From positions 537,687 to 601,686 of the forward strand of contig JAHBYP010000005.1 of the NCBI GenBank assembly GCA_019635875.1: 64,000 nt of DNA, written 5' to 3'. Under the pieces are notes generated by a model, which was not told the origin of the DNA, did no database searches, and saw only the letters and a list, made by a program, of their open reading frames with translations. The position numbers and the translations under genes were made by a program. Shown here piece after piece: positions 59,367-64,000 of the stretch. How positions within the stretch are numbered: position 1 is the first letter of the stretch; each line of letters starts with the position of its first letter. Origin of the DNA: Alphaproteobacteria bacterium. GTDB taxonomy: Bacteria > Pseudomonadota > Alphaproteobacteria > Reyranellales > Reyranellaceae.

Positions 59367-60374
59367 ATGCTTCACCGCAGATCCATGCTTGCCGCGGCCG
59401 GCGCCGCGCTTGCGCTCCCGCCCGCCGTCCACGCCAAGCCAGCCCAAACGCTCCTCAACGTCTCGTACGATCCGACGCGCGAGCTGTACGCCGAGGTCAA
59501 CGCCGCCTTCGCCAGGGCCTGGCAGTCGAAGACCGGTCAAGCTGTTGCCATCAGGCAATCGCATGGAGGCGCCGCCAAGCAGGCGCGCTCGGTGATCGAC
59601 GGGCTGGAAGCCGACGTCGTCACGCTGGCGCTCGCCTACGACATCGACGCGATCGCCGGCAAGGGCCTGATCGCCAGGGACTGGCAGAAGCGCCTGCCCG
59701 AGAACGCCACGCCCTGCACCTCGACCATCGTCTTCCTGGTGCGCAAGGGCAACCCGAAGAATGTCAGGGACTGGAGCGATCTGACGCGCAAGGACGTCAG
59801 GGTGATCACGCCCAATCCCAAGACGTCGGGTGGCGCGCGCTGGAACTATCTCGCCGCCTGGGGCTACGCGCGCCGCGGCGAGGGCGCCGGCGATCGCCGG
59901 GCCGAACAGTTCGTCAAGGAGATCTACGCCAACGTGCCGGTGCTCGACACCGGCGCGCGCGGCTCGACCATCACCTTCGTGCAGCGCGGCCAGGGCGACG
60001 TGCTGCTCGCCTGGGAGAACGAGGCGCATCTGGCGACGAACGAGCTGGGCAGGGACAGGCTCGAGATCGTGATCCCCAGCGTCAGCATCCTGGCCGAGCC
60101 GCCGGTGACGGTGGTCGACAGGGTGGTCGACAGGCGCGGCACGCGGGCGCTGGCGATGGGCTATCTCGAGTTCCTCTACACCGCCGAAGGCCAGGAGATC
60201 GCCGCCAGGCACAACTACCGGCCGCGCGACGCGGCGGTCGCCGCGCGGCACGCCAAAACCTTTCCCGAGCTCGACCTGCTGACCATCGACCAGGATTTCG
60301 GCGGCTGGCAGCAGGCACAGAAGACGCATTTCGCCGACGGCGGCGTCTTCGATCGCATCCTTCGCTCGCGGTGA
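59367..60374 (+). CDS. sbp: Sulfate/thiosulfate ABC transporter binding protein
   Basis: This is a 335-residue periplasmic sulfate receptor. Residues 1-23 form a signal peptide ([17 protein letters not shown]). The mature part begins [24 protein letters not shown], with [33 protein letters not shown] as the classical sulfate-binding segment, [18 protein letters not shown], and a late [29 protein letters not shown] lies upstream of the ATG. The permeases and ATPase follow after a repeat. Sbp versus CysP (thiosulfate) is not separable by eye. Confidence 0.92.
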   Translation: MLHRRSMLAAAGAALALPPAVHAKPAQTLLNVSYDPTRELYAEVNAAFARAWQSKTGQAVAIRQSHGGAAKQARSVIDGLEADVVTLALAYDIDAIAGKGLIARDWQKRLPENATPCTSTIVFLVRKGNPKNVRDWSDLTRKDVRVITPNPKTSGGARWNYLAAWGYARRGEGAGDRRAEQFVKEIYANVPVLDTGARGSTITFVQRGQGDVLLAWENEAHLATNELGRDRLEIVIPSVSILAEPPVTVVDRVVDRRGTRALAMGYLEFLYTAEGQEIAARHNYRPRDAAVAARHAKTFPELDLLTIDQDFGGWQQAQKTHFADGGVFDRILRSR

Positions 60375-60403
60375 GCATCGAGATGTTCGCGCTTGCCACT
60401 CTC

Positions 60404-60529
60404 CCTTCCCCCGGAGGGGGAAGGTGGCGCGCGCAGCGCGACGGAAGGGGGATGTCGAACACGGACTCCTGCGTTCGTCTTCGACATCCCCCTTCCGCCC
60501 TTCGGGCACCTTCCCCCTCCGGGGGAAGG
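60404..60529. repeat. Family A hairpin repeat, copy A7
   Basis: This is a 126-bp family A element between sbp and cysT in the sulfate operon. It may reduce read-through so the periplasmic receptor is made in excess of the permeases. Confidence 0.9.
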
Positions 60530-60540
60530 CAAACTCCAGC

Positions 60541-61389
60541 ATGAGCATCGCCACCAGCGCAGGCCACCGCATCGGCGCCAGCATCCTGCCCGGCTTCGGC
60601 CTGACGCTCGGCATGACGCTGGCCTGGCTCGGCCTGATCGTGCTGGTCCCGCTGGTCAGCCTGTTCGCCATGGCCTCGATCCTGGGCCTCGAAGGCATCG
60701 CCGAGACGATCGCCGAGCCGCGCGTGCTGGCGGCACTGCGATTGAGCTTCGGCGCCTCCTTCGCCGCCGCCGCGCTGAACGCCGTGTTCGGCACGCTGAT
60801 CGCCTGGGTCCTGGTGCGCTACGCGTTTCCCGGCCGGCGGCTGCTCGACGCGCTGATCGACATCCCCTTCGCGCTGCCCACGGCGGTGGCCGGCATCGCG
60901 CTCACCGCGCTCTACGCCGAGAACGGCTGGATCGGCGCGCCGCTGGCGGAGATGGGCATCAAGGTCGCCTTCACGCCGCTGGGCGTCTTCGTCGCGCTGG
61001 TCTTCATCGGCCTGCCCTTCGTCGTGCGCACGGTGCAGCCGGTAATGGAGGACCTTGGCGCCGATGTCGAGGAAGCCGCCGCCTCGCTGGGCGCCAGCCG
61101 GCTGCAGACCATCCGCCGCGTGATCCTGCCGACGCTCTTCCCGGCGCTGGCCACCGGCTTTGCGCTGGCCTTCGCGCGCGCCGTGGGCGAGTACGGCTCG
61201 GTGATCTTCATCGCCGGCAACCTGCCGATGGTGTCGGAGATCGTACCGCTGCTGATCGTCATCAAGCTCGAGGAATACGCCTACGGCGAGGCGACCGCGA
61301 TCGCCGCCGTCATGCTGCTGCTGTCCTTCGCCCTGCTGCTGGGCATCAACCTGCTGCAGCGCTGGTCGCGGCGCTACCAGGAGCACTGA
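60541..61389 (+). CDS. cysT: Sulfate ABC transporter permease CysT
   Basis: This is a 282-residue inner-membrane subunit with about six helices. The N-terminal [27 protein letters not shown] is the family start. The EAA coupling loop reads [31 protein letters not shown], with [13 protein letters not shown] nearby, diagnostic of CysT. It pairs with CysW, whose GTG start is 2 bp after its stop. The ATG follows repeat A7 by 11 bp. Confidence 0.93.
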   Translation: MSIATSAGHRIGASILPGFGLTLGMTLAWLGLIVLVPLVSLFAMASILGLEGIAETIAEPRVLAALRLSFGASFAAAALNAVFGTLIAWVLVRYAFPGRRLLDALIDIPFALPTAVAGIALTALYAENGWIGAPLAEMGIKVAFTPLGVFVALVFIGLPFVVRTVQPVMEDLGADVEEAAASLGASRLQTIRRVILPTLFPALATGFALAFARAVGEYGSVIFIAGNLPMVSEIVPLLIVIKLEEYAYGEATAIAAVMLLLSFALLLGINLLQRWSRRYQEH

Positions 61390-61391
61390 TC

Positions 61392-62243
61392 GTGCCGCGC
61401 CGCAGGGAAGCCGCCGACGTTCGTGCCGAGCCGCTGCCTGTGCGGCTGCTGGTGATCGCCGTGGCGCTCGGCTTCATCGCGATCTTCGTCGTGCTGCCGC
61501 TGGTCAGCGTCTTCGTCGAGGCCTTCCGTCGCGGCGTCGGACCCTATATCGCGGCGCTGATCGAGCCGACGGCGCTGGAGGCGATCAAGCTCACCCTGAT
61601 CGTCGCGGCCATCGCCGTGCCGGTCAATCTGGTGTTCGGCATCGCCGCGGCCTGGGCGATCGCCAAGTTCGACTTCCGCGGAAAGAGCGTGCTGACCACG
61701 CTCATCGACCTGCCCTTCTCGGTCTCGCCGGTGATCGCCGGCCTGATCTACGTGCTGCTGTTCGGCCTGCAGGGCTGGCTGGGGCCGTGGCTCTCGGAGA
61801 TGGAGTTCAAGATCATCTTCGCCATCCCCGGCATCGTGCTGGCGACAATCTTCGTCACCTTCCCCTTCGTCGCGCGCGAGCTGATTCCGCTGATGGAGGA
61901 ACAGGGCACCGAGGACGAGGAGGCGGCGCTGAGCCTGGGCGCCTCGGGCTGGCAGACCTTCCGCCGCGTCACCCTGCCCAACATCCGCTGGGGGCTGCTC
62001 TACGGCGTGCTGCTGAGCAACGCGCGTGCGATGGGCGAGTTCGGCGCGGTGTCGGTGGTCTCGGGCCACATCCGCGGCGAGACCAACACCATGCCGCTTC
62101 ACGTCGAGATCCTCTACAACGAGTACAATTTCGTCGCCTCCTTCGCCGTCGCCTCGCTGCTCGCCTGCCTGGCGCTGCTCACCCTGCTGGGCAAGGCGAT
62201 CGTCGAGTGGAGCACGCCGGCCCGGGACCGGTCGTCCTCATGA
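61392..62243 (+). CDS. cysW: Sulfate ABC transporter permease CysW
   Basis: This is a 283-residue inner-membrane subunit, GTG start. [28 protein letters not shown] opens it. [20 protein letters not shown] and the coupling loop [31 protein letters not shown] lead to [26 protein letters not shown], the CysW signature. It contacts CysA through the EAA loop. Its stop overlaps the cysA ATG (ATGA). Confidence 0.93.
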   Translation: MPRRREAADVRAEPLPVRLLVIAVALGFIAIFVVLPLVSVFVEAFRRGVGPYIAALIEPTALEAIKLTLIVAAIAVPVNLVFGIAAAWAIAKFDFRGKSVLTTLIDLPFSVSPVIAGLIYVLLFGLQGWLGPWLSEMEFKIIFAIPGIVLATIFVTFPFVARELIPLMEEQGTEDEEAALSLGASGWQTFRRVTLPNIRWGLLYGVLLSNARAMGEFGAVSVVSGHIRGETNTMPLHVEILYNEYNFVASFAVASLLACLALLTLLGKAIVEWSTPARDRSSS

Positions 62244-63292
62244 CCATCGCGCTCAAGGGCATCGGCAAGCGCTTCCGCACGTCGGTGGCGTTGCGCGACA
62301 TCGATTTCGATGTCGCCAAGGGCGAGCTGATCGCGCTGCTCGGGCCATCGGGCTCGGGCAAGACCACGCTGCTGCGCATCATCGCCGGGCTGGAATGGCC
62401 GGATACCGGCACGCTGCGCATCGCCGGCGAAGACGCGATGAACCAGAGCGTGCGCGACCGCCATATCGGTTTCGTCTTCCAGCATTACGCCCTGTTCCGC
62501 CACATGTCGGTGGCCGAGAACGTCGCCTTCGGCCTGCGCGTGCAGCGCCGCCGCGCGCGGCCTTCGGAGGCCGAGATCAAGGCGCGCGTCGCCAACCTCC
62601 TGAGCCTGGTGCAGATCGGCGATCTTGGCGCGCGCTATCCGCACCAGATCTCGGGCGGCCAGCGCCAGCGCGTGGCGCTGGCGCGCGCGCTCGCCATCGA
62701 GCCCTCGCTGCTGCTGCTCGACGAGCCGTTCGGCGCGCTCGACGCCAAGGTGCGCAAGGAGCTGCGCCGCTGGCTGCGCCATCTGCACGAGCAGCTCGGC
62801 ATGACGACGCTGTTCGTCACCCACGACCAGGAGGAGGCGCTCGAGCTCGCCGACCGCGTGGTGGTGATGGGCAGCGGCCGCATCGAGCAGGTCGGCGCGC
62901 CTGAGGAGGTCTACGCCAACCCGGCCAACGCCTTCGTCTTCGACTTCCTGGGCAAGGCCAACCGGGTCCCGGTCGACATCGTCGACGGCCGGCTCGAGCT
63001 GCCGGGCGTCATCGTCGACCGCCTCGACGGCGCGCACATTCCCAACGGCAAGGCCATGCTCTTCGTGCGCCCGCACGACGTGTCGGCGATCCGTGCCGGC
63101 GACGGCAGCGCCACGGTCCGCGCCGTCAGCCTCGCCGGCCCGGTCGCCGCCCTGGAGATCACGCTCGCCGACGGCACGACGATCGACATCGAGCAGGCCC
63201 ATCACCTGCACGAGGCCGACCGCCTCAGGCCCGGCGATACGGTCTCGCTGCGCTTCCGCCGCGCCGCGTCGTTTACAACGGCGGCGTCCTGA
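62240..63292 (+). CDS. cysA: Sulfate ABC transporter ATP-binding protein CysA
   Basis: This is a 350-residue ATPase powering sulfate import. Walker [12 protein letters not shown] (about 34-44), Q-loop [11 protein letters not shown], signature [15 protein letters not shown], Walker [12 protein letters not shown] and [13 protein letters not shown] are complete. The C-terminal domain (about 240-350) is the regulatory TOBE-like part with [13 protein letters not shown]. The last codons and the TGA (63290-63292) lie inside family E repeat E2. It is the last gene of the operon. Confidence 0.95.
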   Translation: MTIALKGIGKRFRTSVALRDIDFDVAKGELIALLGPSGSGKTTLLRIIAGLEWPDTGTLRIAGEDAMNQSVRDRHIGFVFQHYALFRHMSVAENVAFGLRVQRRRARPSEAEIKARVANLLSLVQIGDLGARYPHQISGGQRQRVALARALAIEPSLLLLDEPFGALDAKVRKELRRWLRHLHEQLGMTTLFVTHDQEEALELADRVVVMGSGRIEQVGAPEEVYANPANAFVFDFLGKANRVPVDIVDGRLELPGVIVDRLDGAHIPNGKAMLFVRPHDVSAIRAGDGSATVRAVSLAGPVAALEITLADGTTIDIEQAHHLHEADRLRPGDTVSLRFRRAASFTTAAS

Positions 63293-63383
63293 GCGCAGCG
63301 AAGGACCTTGCGGTGGTCCGTCCGGTCACAGCACGGGCATGCGACCGCACTACCGCGGGGCCCCTCGCTGCGCTCAGGACGAC
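63285..63383. repeat. Family E hairpin repeat, copy E2 (diverged)
   Basis: Arms GCGTCCTGAGCGCAGCGAAGG and a near-complement CCTCGCTGCGCTCAGGACGAC flank a G/C-rich centre. It begins at the cysA stop and lies between cysA and the convergent NfeD gene, a likely bidirectional terminator. Confidence 0.8.
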
Positions 63384-63392
63384 GATGGAGGG

Positions 63393-63836
63393 TTAAGGCG
63401 CCGGCTCGACCTTGAGCGTCGCGCCGTCGACGGCGATCACGCGCACCCGTGCGCCGCTGGCCATGTCCGGGCCACTGACGTTCCAGCTGCCGTCGCCCAC
63501 CCGCACGCGGCCGTGGCCGTTGCGGATGGCGTCGGAGAGCGTGATGGTCGTGCCGACCAGCTGGCCGCCGCGCTCGTTGAGCCGGTCGCCTTCGCGCACC
63601 TTGAAGATCTGGCGGATCCAGCCGCGCATGCCGGCGAAGGCGGCGATGCTGACGACGGCGAAGCATCCCAGCTGGATGTCCAGGGTCGCCGACGGCCACA
63701 CGAGCTTCAGCACGCCGGTGGCGAAGGCGCCGATCGCCATGAACAGGAACGCGATGCCGGGCATGAACATCTCTGGCAGCAGCAGCACGCCCGCGAGCGC
63801 GAACCAGTGCCAGAAAACGATCGTGAAGCCCGACAT
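63393..63836 (-). CDS. NfeD family protein
   Basis: This is a 147-residue membrane protein. The N-terminal half has two or three hydrophobic segments (FWHWFALAGVLLLPEMFMPGIAFLFMAIGAF, then a second). The soluble C-terminal half is an OB-like NfeD domain with LNERGGQLVGTTITLSDAIRNGHGRVRVGDGSWNVSG. NfeD proteins pair with SPFH/stomatin proteins, whose tail is encoded just upstream. A GGGGGGAAA site precedes ATG 63836. It probably helps organise membrane microdomains. Confidence 0.87.
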   Translation of the reverse strand: MSGFTIVFWHWFALAGVLLLPEMFMPGIAFLFMAIGAFATGVLKLVWPSATLDIQLGCFAVVSIAAFAGMRGWIRQIFKVREGDRLNERGGQLVGTTITLSDAIRNGHGRVRVGDGSWNVSGPDMASGARVRVIAVDGATLKVEPAP

Positions 63837-63862
63837 CGTGGTTTCCCCCCTTGTATATGCTC

Positions 63863-64000
63863 TTACGGCTGCGTCCACGGACCGGCCGGACGCGCCGACG
63901 AACCGCCGCCCGCCGGCGCCGGCAATGCCGTCATGCCGGCCGCGGCGCGCGCCTGGGCCTCCTTGGCCAGCTCGGCGATGCCGCCCAGGGTGCCCATGAT
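63863..64000 (-). CDS. SPFH/stomatin-like protein, C-terminal end (5' end outside window)
   Basis: Only 45 residues plus stop are inside the window. They read GTLGGIAELAKEAQARAAAG then a Gly/Pro/Ser tail to TAA, the Ala-rich C-terminal style of SPFH (prohibitin/flotillin-like) proteins. The stop lies 26 bp before the NfeD start on the same strand, the normal SPFH-NfeD order. Identification rests mostly on that context. Confidence 0.65.
   Translation of the reverse strand: MMGTLGGIAELAKEAQARAAAGMTALPAPAGGGSSARPAGPWTQP

Noticed and set aside
537..63383. The dispersed repeats as a CRISPR array
   Set aside because: Repeats are not regularly spaced, are large palindromes, and no cas genes are present.
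1..64000. tRNA, rRNA or riboswitch genes
   Set aside because: I saw no cloverleaf with TTCGA-type arm, no rRNA core sequence and no recognisable riboswitch before the sulfur or isoprenoid genes; a covariance-model scan would be needed to be sure.

Overview
The window is high-GC, densely coded bacterial chromosome with no plasmid, phage or transposase genes and no tRNA or rRNA that I could see. An alphaproteobacterium is the best fit. Reasons are the HDAC-xseB-ispA-dxs-tlyA neighbourhood, the fused CysNC with an iron-sulfur (CC...CxxC) CysH, the mlaEFD-plus-lipoprotein operon and the many IclR/TetR/SDR/acyl-CoA genes. A Rhodospirillales or Reyranella-like soil organism is my guess; the genus cannot be fixed from this window.

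Layout. 1-6.8 kb: end of an amino-acid-type ABC binding protein, a nitronate monooxygenase-like enzyme, a glycine-zipper lipoprotein, an adenylate cyclase, and a minus-strand set of small catabolic enzymes. 6.9-11 kb: a three-gene FAD / 2Fe-2S / FAD-NAD(P) dehydrogenase and an MFS permease. 11.2-17.6 kb: pyrE with a lysine-rich tail, a tiny conserved protein, and a Dpp/Opp-type transporter lacking its ATPases. 17.7-25.5 kb: sppA, then tlyA, dxs, ispA, xseB and an HDAC-like deacetylase. 25.7-31 kb: IclR regulator, two tandem alpha/beta hydrolases, a three-gene coupled operon, then a low-density patch with an orphan DUF433 gene. 31.2-36.9 kb: a beta-oxidation operon and a divergent TetR/SDR pair with twin operators. 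37.7-45 kb: lipoprotein, a two-gene selenoprotein operon, EamA exporter, 3-hydroxyacyl-CoA dehydrogenase, sugar-lactone-type oxidase and RidA. 45-49 kb: Mla-type lipid transport operon. 49-55.7 kb: PPK2, MFS, cupin, endo/exonuclease/phosphatase, cardiolipin synthase-like protein, RlmJ, formamidase family. 55.8-63.3 kb: a complete sulfate assimilation and uptake operon (cysH-cysD-cysNC-sbp-cysT-cysW-cysA). The right edge holds NfeD and the end of its SPFH partner.

The most striking item is a gene at 38661-39182 (minus) that normal gene calling would truncate. An in-frame UGA at codon 94 sits in a U-G-S-C motif, the reading frame continues with protein-like sequence for 79 more codons, and a bacterial SECIS-like hairpin (6-bp stem, GUC loop) lies 14-28 nt after the UGA. 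It follows, after 2 nt, a 479-residue protein with an N-terminal CxxC thioredoxin-like segment. I read the two as a redox pair that depends on selenocysteine.

The second theme is intergenic repeats. About twenty long hairpin elements in at least four sequence families separate genes, some nested inside one another, some lying within operons, and several supplying stop codons and C-terminal tails to neighbouring genes.
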